Assembly (NCBI GenBank): GCA_964345295.1
Contig: CAYFQG010000010.1
Coordinates: 1-44,558 of the forward strand
Origin: JASBZA01 sp964345295
GTDB lineage: Bacteria > Bacillota > Clostridia > Saccharofermentanales > Fastidiosipilaceae
Direction: 5' to 3'
DNA length: 44,558 nt
Below are positions 15,264 through 23,155 of the stretch, piece after piece. Made by a program: the position numbers and the translations under genes. The notes beneath the pieces were generated by a model. It saw nothing but the letters and a program-made list of their open reading frames with translations. It did not search any database and was not told the DNA's origin. Position 1 is the stretch's first letter. Each line of letters opens with the position of its first letter.

Positions 15264-16391
15264 TTACATCAGAGACTCCGCTAAAGCATAGACTTTCTGG
15301 ATTTCTTCTGTAATCTCGATATGTTGCGGGCATAGGTTCTCGCAGGTATAACACTTGATACACGCCGGCGGTAAGTGGGCCGGATCATGCTTCTTCACAT
15401 AATTGACCAAGGGCTTGGGATCATTATAAGAAATATAGTGATTATACTTATTAAAGAGCTCCCACATTTCAATATCCATGGGGCACTCACTGCAGTACTT
15501 GCAGGAGGTACAGGGGATCAGCGGCAGAGACCTAAAGATTTCTCTGGCTTTTTCGTACATGACCTCTTCTTCTTTGGTTAAACCTTGGAATTGGGACATG
15601 GTGACGATATTTTCTTGGACATGCTGCAGGTTTGACATACCGCTCAAAACGGTCAGAATACCGTCCAGGTTGGCCACAAAACGAAGCGCAATAGCCGAAG
15701 GCGTAAGGTCGGGTCTTACTTCTTTAAAGAGCTCCCTGACCTTATCGTTGGGGTTAGACAAAGATCCGCCTCGAATAGGTTCCATGATGACCAAGGGAAC
15801 ACCATGCTTCCTGGCAATCTCGTACATCTCTTTGGATTCATAGATCTCCCAATCCAGATAGTTTAATTGGATTTGGCAGAAATCCCAGTGCTTATAACTT
15901 AAGATTTCGTCCAGCACTTCGGGTTTGTCGTGAAAAGAGAAACCGACGTGGGTAAAGACACCCTCTTTTTTCTTATCCTCTTGCCAGTCGATAATGCCGA
16001 TTTCTTTGGCCTGGTCAAAACGCTCCTTGTTCATGGCGTGAAGGAGGTGGAAATCAACGTAATCGGTCTGTAAACGGCGCATCTGCTCTTCGAAAATCTC
16101 TTTGGTCTTCTGCATGTCCGTGGTAAACCACAAGGGCAATTTGTCGGCCAAATAAAAGCTCGACCGATCATGACGACCGACCAGGGCCTTGCCGTAAAAG
16201 CTTTCGGACTGCTCATTATGATAGGAATAGGCCGTGTCAAAATAGTTCACGCCGGCCTCGATGGCCATATCAATCATCTTAGTCGTCTGCGCCTCATCGA
16301 TTTTATCGTCTGCATCCACGGGAAAACGCATACCGCCGAAACCCAGGAGGGATGTTTTAGTCTTCAGTTTGTCATCGGTACGATAAATCAT
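15264..16391 (-). CDS. aldo/keto reductase with C-terminal ferredoxin domain
   Basis: 375-residue protein with an aldo/keto reductase barrel (residues about 1-285) and a C-terminal 4Fe-4S region (about 290-375). Barrel catalytic residues are visible: Asp and Tyr in YFDTAYSYHNEQSE, Lys in LADKLP, His in DFHLLHAM. The tail has CTSCKYCSECP and CIKCYTCENLCP, two clostridial-type 4Fe-4S binding sets. This architecture is common in anaerobes and may accept electrons from a cluster instead of NADPH; the substrate is unknown. It begins four bases after the xylulokinase stop and is the last gene of that unit. Confidence 0.92.
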   Translation of the reverse strand: MIYRTDDKLKTKTSLLGFGGMRFPVDADDKIDEAQTTKMIDMAIEAGVNYFDTAYSYHNEQSESFYGKALVGRHDRSSFYLADKLPLWFTTDMQKTKEIFEEQMRRLQTDYVDFHLLHAMNKERFDQAKEIGIIDWQEDKKKEGVFTHVGFSFHDKPEVLDEILSYKHWDFCQIQLNYLDWEIYESKEMYEIARKHGVPLVIMEPIRGGSLSNPNDKVRELFKEVRPDLTPSAIALRFVANLDGILTVLSGMSNLQHVQENIVTMSQFQGLTKEEEVMYEKAREIFRSLPLIPCTSCKYCSECPMDIEMWELFNKYNHYISYNDPKPLVNYVKKHDPAHLPPACIKCYTCENLCPQHIEITEEIQKVYALAESLM

Positions 16392-16395
16392 TGTG

Positions 16396-17871
16396 TTATT
16401 CTCCTTCTTTTTCTTGATAAAACTGTTTCAGGCTGGGATAAAGCTTCTTAAATTGCCGGTAACGCGCATCGTAATACTGGACGAAATCGGCCCGGGGCTC
16501 TACTACTTGTTCCGTCTCTCCTTTAAAGCAGGCAATGCCTTCTTCTAAACTCTTATAGATGCCTGCACCCTTACCGGCCAAAACAACCGCTCCGATAGCC
16601 GGACCGGCCTGTTCCTGCCCCTCATGAATATTTAAATTCACGGTATCGGCCAGCATCTGCGGCCAAAGTGCGTTCTTGGCGCCTCCGCCGGTCAAATTCG
16701 AGTCGGTCACACGAATGCCTTGTTTTTGGGCAATCTCCAAACAATCTCTTAAGGCAAAACTCACGCCTTCCATCACCGCCAAACTCATGGCCTGAGCACT
16801 TGTTTTGCGGTTCAAACCGATAAAGGCACCGCGCACTTTTTCATCGTTATGAGGCGACCTTTCACCCATAAGATAGGGCATGAAAAAAGGGCGATCCGGA
16901 TCCATACTGTCTTCTTCGGGCAAAACCTCACCGTAGTCTTTGGCCAAAATATCTTTTACCCACCAATCATAAGCGGATGCCGCTTGCAAAAGAACCCCCA
17001 TGACGTGGTAGTTACCGTCGGCGTGGCAGAAAGAATGCAAGGAAGAATCCTCAATCGGTATGAAATTTTCACTCGAAATGAAAATAGTTCCCGAGGTTCC
17101 CAGCGAAATATTGCAAGCACCTTGTCCGATGGTCCCCGTCCCTATAGCCGCTGCGGCATTGTCACCGGCACCGATGACGACTCGGCACGAAGTCGGAAGA
17201 CCGGTCTTTTCGGAAATTTCTTCTGTGATATGGCCGATTGCTTCATAACTTTCGAAGAGTTCTCCTAACATGGACTCTTCCAGCTTGCCGATTTCAAGCA
17301 TTTTATCCGACCATTTTTTGTTTTTAACATCCAGAAGCAACATGCCCGATGCGTCAGAATAATCCGTAGCTCTGACACCGCTCAATTTATAGGCCAAATA
17401 ATCTTTAGGCAACATCACATAGGCTACCCGATCCCAAAGTTCCGGTTCATGCTTTTGCATCCACAAAATCTTGGGCAACGTAAAGCCGGCATAGGCAATA
17501 TTAGCGGTTTCTTCAATTAAAATCTCTTTGCCGATTTCATTATTAAGATAGGCCACCTCTTGCCCCGTTCTCGTGTCGTTCCACAAGATGGCCGGTCTGA
17601 GCACCTTATCGTCCTCATCCAGGGCAACCAGGCCGTGCATCTGGCCCGAGAAAGACAAGGCGGCCACCTGTCCTAAATCATGGTCCCGGCCTAATTTCTC
17701 CAAGGTCCTAAGCAAGGCCTCAAACCAGTCCTCCGGCTTTTGTTCCGAATAACCGGGGCGGTCCATGTAAATCGGATAAGTTTCCGAAACCTGGTCCAGA
17801 ATGGTCCCCTTCTCATCGGCCAAAACGGTCTTCAGAGCCGAAGTTCCTAAGTCAATACCCAGTAAATACAT
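16396..17871 (-). CDS. xylB: xylulokinase-type FGGY carbohydrate kinase
   Basis: 491-residue FGGY kinase. N-terminal GIDLGTSALKTVLAD (phosphate loop), QMHGLVALDE (sugar site, Met-His-Gly), catalytic Asp in IGAGDNAAAAIG, and C-terminal LTGGGAKNALWPQMLAD (adenosine site) are all present and match D-xylulokinase more closely than glycerol or gluconate kinases. I start at ATG 17871 (MYLLGIDLG); a frame extension to a GTG at 17892 covers the ribosome binding site GGAGG. It sits between glycerate kinase and aldo/keto reductase, with no xylose isomerase nearby, so a different ketopentose or a related sugar cannot be excluded. Confidence 0.88.
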   Translation of the reverse strand: MYLLGIDLGTSALKTVLADEKGTILDQVSETYPIYMDRPGYSEQKPEDWFEALLRTLEKLGRDHDLGQVAALSFSGQMHGLVALDEDDKVLRPAILWNDTRTGQEVAYLNNEIGKEILIEETANIAYAGFTLPKILWMQKHEPELWDRVAYVMLPKDYLAYKLSGVRATDYSDASGMLLLDVKNKKWSDKMLEIGKLEESMLGELFESYEAIGHITEEISEKTGLPTSCRVVIGAGDNAAAAIGTGTIGQGACNISLGTSGTIFISSENFIPIEDSSLHSFCHADGNYHVMGVLLQAASAYDWWVKDILAKDYGEVLPEEDSMDPDRPFFMPYLMGERSPHNDEKVRGAFIGLNRKTSAQAMSLAVMEGVSFALRDCLEIAQKQGIRVTDSNLTGGGAKNALWPQMLADTVNLNIHEGQEQAGPAIGAVVLAGKGAGIYKSLEEGIACFKGETEQVVEPRADFVQYYDARYRQFKKLYPSLKQFYQEKEGE

Positions 17872-17915
17872 AGTATTCCAACGCCTCCACACTTTACTGC
17901 TTTAAATGCATTGTA

Positions 17916-19202
17916 CTATAAATCCGAATCCTTTCGGACTAAAACGACGGAAACATCGTTAATGTTGCTGCCGGTGGGACCGGTCTTAAGAAGTCCTCCT
18001 ATACTGTCCAAGGCAACATAGGCATTGTTGTCGGCCAAAACTTCATCCACATTAAGGCCGTTTTCTTCAAGCTTGGTCCATGTTTGACCGTCCACAAAGC
18101 CTCCTGCCGCATCTGTAGGGCCGTCCGTCCCGTCGCTGCCCAAGCTAAAAAGCAAAACATTCTTTGTCCCGGCCAAAGTCTTAGAAGCGGCCAAAGCCAA
18201 TTCCTGGTTTCGACCACCCTTACCCTTGCCTTTCAAGGTCACAACCGTCTCTCCTCCGGCGATAAAGGCCACATTCTCTTCGCTCTCAGAATGACTCAAG
18301 CCGATAGAGGCTAAGAATTTTCCCGCCTCCCTGGCTTCACAATCCAGTCGGTCGGTAAGGACAATAGGCCGGTAACCCAAATCCTCTACAATTTCAGCCG
18401 TAAGCTCGCAAAGTAAACTGACACTGCCGCCTATGTAGGTCTTGGCATTTTTTACCTCAACCGCTTCTAAAAGCTTTTGCTTACCTTCTCTTAAGGCTTG
18501 CTTTTCCAATGCATCCAAGGCTTCAGCGGTCACTTTCAAGTCGAATTTATTGGCTACCGCTTTGGCCATAACTAAATCGGATGTATCGGTTGAAACCGGC
18601 CCGGAAGCCACCGTCTCTACGCTGTCGCCCAAGACATCGCTGAGGATAATGGCCCATATCGGACGAGGCATTAAGGCTGCGGCAAACTTACCGCCTTTTA
18701 CACCGGAAAAGCGCTTGCGGACGGTGTTGATATCTTCGATGCCGGCACCGGACCCGACCAGTTCCACATTGATAGCTTCATAAAGCTCAGTATCGATAAG
18801 GGGCAGTTCGAAAAGGGCACTAGCTCCGCCGGAAATCAACATGAGGATTTCCGTATCGGCATCCAGACTTTGACAAGTATCAAGTACTTTTTGAGTCGCT
18901 CGATACGTATTTTTGTCCGGTTGCGGATGCCCTGCTTCGTAAATCTCAAAATCTCGAAGCGGCCCTTCCGAATGCTCATATTTGGTGATGACAATACCCC
19001 CGACGATTCGGTCTTCCAAGAGATTTAGAGAAGCACGTGCCATGGTCCAAGCCGCCTTGCCCACGGCGACGACAAAAAGTTTTTTATGCTCTAAATGCAG
19101 ATTCCGGACACCCTCTTCAACCAGCTTATCCGGCTGGATAGCTCGAATGGTGCGGGCTACGATAAGTCGGAGGTCACTATAGAGATTTTTTAGTTGTGTC
19201 AT
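17916..19202 (-). CDS. glycerate 2-kinase (MOFRL family)
   Basis: 428-residue type-2 glycerate kinase (GckA/TtuD family), which makes 2-phosphoglycerate from D-glycerate. The N-terminal half has the DUF4147 fold with AVGKAAWTMARA and MLISGGASAL; the C-terminal MOFRL domain has GGETVVTLKGKGKGGRNQELALAA and LGSDGTDGPTDAAGGFVDG. Length is normal for the family. It follows the acidic protein gene after 15 bases and precedes xylB by 45, suggesting one transcript. The pairing with a sugar kinase fits pentose/hexonate breakdown; a direct link to the uronate locus 9 kb away is only a guess. Confidence 0.93.
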   Translation of the reverse strand: MTQLKNLYSDLRLIVARTIRAIQPDKLVEEGVRNLHLEHKKLFVVAVGKAAWTMARASLNLLEDRIVGGIVITKYEHSEGPLRDFEIYEAGHPQPDKNTYRATQKVLDTCQSLDADTEILMLISGGASALFELPLIDTELYEAINVELVGSGAGIEDINTVRKRFSGVKGGKFAAALMPRPIWAIILSDVLGDSVETVASGPVSTDTSDLVMAKAVANKFDLKVTAEALDALEKQALREGKQKLLEAVEVKNAKTYIGGSVSLLCELTAEIVEDLGYRPIVLTDRLDCEAREAGKFLASIGLSHSESEENVAFIAGGETVVTLKGKGKGGRNQELALAASKTLAGTKNVLLFSLGSDGTDGPTDAAGGFVDGQTWTKLEENGLNVDEVLADNNAYVALDSIGGLLKTGPTGSNINDVSVVLVRKDSDL

Positions 19203-19217
19203 GAATGGGTCTACTTT

Positions 19218-19735
19218 CTACATCCAGTCTTCCCTCTTATCTCCCAAGAGATCTTCCAATTCAAGCGGATCTTCTTTCTCCCAACTAAAATCAGGTATAG
19301 TTACCTCATCATCATCCAGGAGAAACGACCAGTCTATATCATCATCTTCTTCATCATGAGGGGCGTCTTCACCATCCTCTTCGGTATAAGCCCATTCCCC
19401 CTCTTCCTCATTCCATTCCAATCCCCAGCCCCGGTCGCTATCGTCATCGGAGTCATCGTCATTATCATCGTCCCAGTCATCGTCGTTATCGTCGTCATCC
19501 ATCATGGCCATTAGGGCTCCCATAAGGATAAAATNNNNNNNNNNNNNNNNNNNNNNNNNNNNNNNNNNNNNNNNNNNNNNNNNNNNNNNNNNNNNNNNNN
19601 NNNNNNNNNNNNNNNNNNNNNNNNNNNNNNNNNNTCGTCGTTATCGTCGTCATCCATCATGGCCATTAGGGCTCCCATAAGGATAAAATCATCCTCAAAA
19701 TTATCATCGCTACGTCTGTCCATGTCTCTTGCCAT
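19218..19735 (-). CDS. hyperacidic hypothetical protein (interrupted by assembly gap)
   Basis: The gene spans a 100-N gap (19535-19634), but the 55 bases on each side of the gap are identical, and joining them gives one open frame of about 120 residues. The product is extraordinarily acidic: after a short mixed N-terminus (MARDMDRRSDDNFEDDF) and a Met-rich helix (ILMGALMAMM) it has a block of mostly Asp broken by single Asn/Ser/Trp, then Glu/Asp/Trp-rich sequence to the end. No family recognised. I choose the second ATG (19735), eight bases after AGGAGG; the first ATG (19741) is too close. It heads the run to glycerate kinase. The Asp-rich coding repeat (TCATCG/TCGTCA on plus) explains why assembly broke here. 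Confidence 0.65.
19480..19689. repeat. 55-base identical flanks of a 100-N gap
   Basis: 19480-19534 and 19635-19689 are the same 55 bases, separated by exactly 100 N. Both contig ends therefore overlap, so the gap length is arbitrary and probably negative. Confidence 0.9.
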
Positions 19736-19798
19736 ATACATTTCCTCCTAGGACTGATTTTGTTCATTATACGTGAAAAAGGTCCAACTTTGGCTGCT

Positions 19799-19827
19799 TT
19801 TACCGAAGCTAATGAAAGCCTTATAAT
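19799..19827 (+). promoter_or_regulatory. promoter of the YgjP-like gene
   Basis: TTTACC (19799-19804), 17 bases, TATAAT (19822-19827). The -10 ends six bases before the ATG at 19834, so the start site should fall on or next to the start codon and the message should be leaderless. No ribosome binding site is visible. Confidence 0.6.
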
Positions 19828-19833
19828 CGACCT

Positions 19834-20550
19834 ATGAAGAAAGAAGAAACGCTGATTATAGAAGATATCCCGGTCCTGGTGACTTGGAAAAAGAATATGA
19901 AGCACATGTATCTCCGGGTCTATCCGCCCGATGGGCAGGTTAGGGTAAACTGTGCCAAGGCTTTCACAAGAGAGGAAATCACTGCCTTTGTCCGGGCTAA
20001 TCTTTCTAATATTAAGAAAAAGCAGGCGGATATACTGAAGGCCGCTAAACGAATGGATACTTCTTATGAGACCGGGTCAATCTATCGGCTCTGGGGCATG
20101 CCTTATCCTTTAGAAGTCGTCTTCAACAATTCTTCTAGACGAGTGTTTTTAGAAGATTCTAAGCTTTATATGTATACCTCAGAAGATGCTTCCGTTGACC
20201 AAAGAGAAGCCCTCCTTGAGGCCTTCTACCGAACCGAACTACAAAACGCGATTCAAGAAAGAACCCCTCTATTAGAAGACCTCATGAGAATTCGGGCTGA
20301 AACGTATAGAATTCGTAAAATGACCAGTCGCTGGGGTTCTTGCAACACCCGGGAAAAACGTATTTGGCTAAATCTTTATTTGGCCAAAAAATCACCCGAA
20401 TGCTTAGACTATGTCATCTGCCACGAGTTGACCCACCTTTTGGTACCGGGGCACGGTCACGACAAAATTTTCTATAAAACACTGGAGGAGCATTATCCTC
20501 ATTGGCGCCAAACCCGAGCGCTATTAAACGCCCATCCCTTAAAGTATTAG
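19834..20550 (+). CDS. YgjP-like zinc metallopeptidase (DUF45)
   Basis: 238-residue DUF45/YgjP family protein, related to M48/SprT-like zinc proteases. The beta-rich N-terminal part (YLRVYPPDGQVRVNCAK) leads to MTSRWGSCN and the zinc site CHELTHLLVPGHGHDKIF (HExxH near residues 198-202, with a later His). Length and motif order are typical. Substrates of bacterial DUF45 proteins are unknown, though some are encoded in restriction loci; nothing of that kind is seen here. The stop overlaps the 3' end of the converging phospholipase D-like gene by four bases. Translation is probably leaderless. Confidence 0.88.
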   Translation: MKKEETLIIEDIPVLVTWKKNMKHMYLRVYPPDGQVRVNCAKAFTREEITAFVRANLSNIKKKQADILKAAKRMDTSYETGSIYRLWGMPYPLEVVFNNSSRRVFLEDSKLYMYTSEDASVDQREALLEAFYRTELQNAIQERTPLLEDLMRIRAETYRIRKMTSRWGSCNTREKRIWLNLYLAKKSPECLDYVICHELTHLLVPGHGHDKIFYKTLEEHYPHWRQTRALLNAHPLKY

Positions 20551-21950
20551 AAAAGGAATCGGAAGAAGCGATTGACAAAGGACGCAAAACGCATGAGAAA
20601 GCGGATTTTCAAAGTAGGCTTCAGTGGTTTATGCCCTTCCGGAGCGATGCTGGTCTTCTCATCTACCACAACCAGAGCCCTCTTCTCATAAACTCCCATA
20701 GCCTCTCGCAACTCGGCGTTGAAGGCTTCACTTTCTATGACCAGCATGGTCTCCGTATCGATATAGGTCGACCGCATATCCCAGTTGAAGGCTCCGATCC
20801 CGGACCACTTATCGTCAATAACAAAACATTTGCCGTGATAAGATTCACCGCTATCGTATTCCAAGATGTGCAGGCCGGTTTGTAAAATATTCTTTTTATT
20901 CTTCTTATAATCCGCCGCACCGAAGGCATTGTCCGTGTTGGCAATGGAATTAGTCAGCATGGTCACTTCAGGGACTTGGTCCACAATACTTTGGAGCTGC
21001 TCTTCCATCCACTGGTCCATGATGATATAGGGGGTATGGAAAGTAACATTTTCGTCTGCCTGCTGCATGAGCCAGGTCATGGCATAAAAGACGTGGGGCT
21101 CTTTGGCATAAGGCGTCGTGGGATTAACCAGGAGTGCAATGCGGTCCACCTCGACACTTTGGGCCAAAGCTTCGTCCATCAAATCGGCCAAGGCACCGGT
21201 TCCGGGGAAGTTTTTAAAAATCTGCCTCAAAGTTTCGTCGGCCTTCTTATACGTTCTGCGCCGGGTCTCCTTGGGGCGGATCGTGCAAGTTTCGGCATAC
21301 TCATTTCCCCAGACATGGTCGAAATAGGCCCGAAGCCTCTCAGCCGACCGATCTTTCTTATCCTCTACATCAATTACCAGGACATCCCAGTCAATTTTCT
21401 GCGGTCTTTCGCCCAGGCCCAGGAAGCTGTCGGCTATGTTTCGCCCGCCCAGTGTATAAAGCCTGTCATCGACCAGGAGATATTTATCGTGTAATCTGCC
21501 GTTAATGGACCAGGGCTTGCGGAGGGAGATGGGGTTATACATTTTTACTTCGCAATTAGGGCATTGGGACAAAACCTTAAAATAAGCCATATTTTTGGCA
21601 TGCTCTATGCCGGTAACCCCATCAATAAGTAAACGTACCCTTACACCTCTTTGGCCCGCCTCCATGAGAGCGCTTATTAAGAGTTTACCGGCTTCATCGG
21701 TGCCGAACTGAAAGGTGGATAGTTCAATGCTGTCCTCGGCCCGCCTAATCATCTCTAACTTGTAATAAAAAGCTTCTTCATTGGAAGACAGCAGACGAAC
21801 ATATTCTCGTCCTTGCGGAGACCAATTTAACATGGCATCTTCCAGTTTTAAATCGGTTTCCGACGGGACGGAGAGTTGTCTGGCAAAAGGCAAACATGCC
21901 CCTATAATGATGTATAGGGGCAAGAAAATTTTAAGAAAGCCTTCAAGCAT
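20547..21950 (-). CDS. phospholipase D-like protein (cardiolipin synthase type)
   Basis: 467-residue PLD-superfamily protein with both catalytic HKD motifs: HDKYLLVDDRLYTLGGRN (about residue 153) and HGKCFVIDDKWSGIGAFNWDMRS (about residue 373). The N-terminal hydrophobic stretch ends in IIIGAC, which can be read as a lipobox (Cys18), so it may be a lipoprotein acting outside the membrane, or simply membrane-anchored. This arrangement resembles minor cardiolipin synthases or phospholipid-modifying PLDs. Its ATG overlaps the last codons of the upstream FAD oxidoreductase (eight bases shared), so it is translationally coupled to the hydrogenase operon, an unexpected partner. Confidence 0.88.
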   Translation of the reverse strand: MLEGFLKIFLPLYIIIGACLPFARQLSVPSETDLKLEDAMLNWSPQGREYVRLLSSNEEAFYYKLEMIRRAEDSIELSTFQFGTDEAGKLLISALMEAGQRGVRVRLLIDGVTGIEHAKNMAYFKVLSQCPNCEVKMYNPISLRKPWSINGRLHDKYLLVDDRLYTLGGRNIADSFLGLGERPQKIDWDVLVIDVEDKKDRSAERLRAYFDHVWGNEYAETCTIRPKETRRRTYKKADETLRQIFKNFPGTGALADLMDEALAQSVEVDRIALLVNPTTPYAKEPHVFYAMTWLMQQADENVTFHTPYIIMDQWMEEQLQSIVDQVPEVTMLTNSIANTDNAFGAADYKKNKKNILQTGLHILEYDSGESYHGKCFVIDDKWSGIGAFNWDMRSTYIDTETMLVIESEAFNAELREAMGVYEKRALVVVDEKTSIAPEGHKPLKPTLKIRFLMRFASFVNRFFRFLF

Positions 21951-23127
21951 GCTTTACGGGTTTTAAATCCTTTTGTAATTTAACCTGGTCTTTGACATCG
22001 CCGATAAGGATATAGCCGCACAGATCACCGTCACAATAGATGAGCTTGCGGTAAATACCGTAATCCTCATCCTCAAGCACTTCAGACTCGAAGAAATCCG
22101 CCTTTTCGGGATAATCTCTTCTGATAACCTCTTCATCATAGACACCGGCCGACACAATCTGCGTGCCCATGGTAGCTACTCTGTAGGGCGGAACCGTTGG
22201 CTCATAAGTGGCGTTTCCGCCGGCTGCATTGGTACCGGCCACTTTGCCCTGAGCCATAGAGACTTGCCAAAGACCGTACCAGCTTTTTTCGACACTGGCC
22301 ACGTCACCTGCGGCATAAACAGAAGGATCCGACGTTTGCATGGACCGATTGACTTCAATCTTGCGGTCAATTGGTAGAGAACCGGGCTTAATAAAAGAAG
22401 TATTCGCACGGACACCGGTGCTAACTACCACCATGTCTGCCTTAAAAGACCGGCCGTCATCCAGTAGGACTTGAGAGACCTTGCCGTCGTCACCGGCTAC
22501 GAAGGCCCGGGTATTGGCGGAACCGATAAATTGAATGCCCAGTTTTTCGACCATGCGGGTGAAAAGCTCCGCTCCCTGCTTATCCAGCTGACGATTCATC
22601 AAGATGGGGCTACGGTCGATTAGGACTACTTGGAGGCCCTTGCCGGCCAAAACATGGGCCGTCTCTAAGCCTAAGACACCGCCGCCTACCACGACTGCGT
22701 GCTTACAAGTTTGAGCCGCTTTTTCCAATTGGTGTGCATCTTCCATGGTCCACAAGCTGTAAATGCCCGGAAGGTCTTTCCCTTCAATGGGAGGGACAAA
22801 GGAACTTGAACCGGTCGCTATAATCAGGCGATCATAGGAAACCGATTCGCCGTTTTCAAACAAAACTTTCTTCTCATCTACTAAGAGTTCTTGAGCCTTA
22901 AAGCCCTCTACCATGCGGATGTCCTGATCCTGATACCAGGATTCCGGGTGGAGGCGAAGTTTTTCTTCGTTGGCCGGATCTGCCACAACTTCTAAAAGTC
23001 TCAAACGATAATAAGGCAGGTCTTTTTCGTCGGTGTAAATCGTAATCTTGGCCTGAGCATTTTCTTTTCGGGCTGCTTGTGCCGCACTGACGGCGGCTAT
23101 TCCGCTTCCTAAAATAACGATATCCAT
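21943..23127 (-). CDS. FAD/NAD(P)-dependent oxidoreductase of the hydrogenase operon
   Basis: 394-residue flavoprotein of the rubredoxin reductase/NirB-like pyridine nucleotide-disulfide superfamily. FAD site: MDIVILGSGIAAVSAAQAA; NAD(P) site: VVVGGGVLGLETAHVLAGKG; second FAD site: VYAAGDVAS. No redox-active CxxxxC pair, as in rubredoxin reductases. A short C-terminal domain follows. I start at ATG 23127, because the longer frame (to 23277) lies within the hydrogenase gene. With the hydrogenase 28 bases upstream and the [2Fe-2S] protein before that, it likely links NAD(P)H to the iron-sulfur proteins. Confidence 0.9.
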   Translation of the reverse strand: MDIVILGSGIAAVSAAQAARKENAQAKITIYTDEKDLPYYRLRLLEVVADPANEEKLRLHPESWYQDQDIRMVEGFKAQELLVDEKKVLFENGESVSYDRLIIATGSSSFVPPIEGKDLPGIYSLWTMEDAHQLEKAAQTCKHAVVVGGGVLGLETAHVLAGKGLQVVLIDRSPILMNRQLDKQGAELFTRMVEKLGIQFIGSANTRAFVAGDDGKVSQVLLDDGRSFKADMVVVSTGVRANTSFIKPGSLPIDRKIEVNRSMQTSDPSVYAAGDVASVEKSWYGLWQVSMAQGKVAGTNAAGGNATYEPTVPPYRVATMGTQIVSAGVYDEEVIRRDYPEKADFFESEVLEDEDYGIYRKLIYCDGDLCGYILIGDVKDQVKLQKDLKPVKHA

Positions 23128-23155
23128 ATGACTTTTTCTTCTTTCTTCTTTGCCT

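Noticed and set aside
19194..19514. Plus-strand hydrophobic frame ending in an Ile/Val-rich stretch
   Set aside because: Antisense of the Asp-rich repeat of the acidic protein; the apparent transmembrane region is a composition artefact.
19480..19689. Direct repeat suggesting a mobile element or duplication
   Set aside because: The copies are exactly at the two edges of a 100-N run and are contiguous with the same frame, which fits an assembly overlap.
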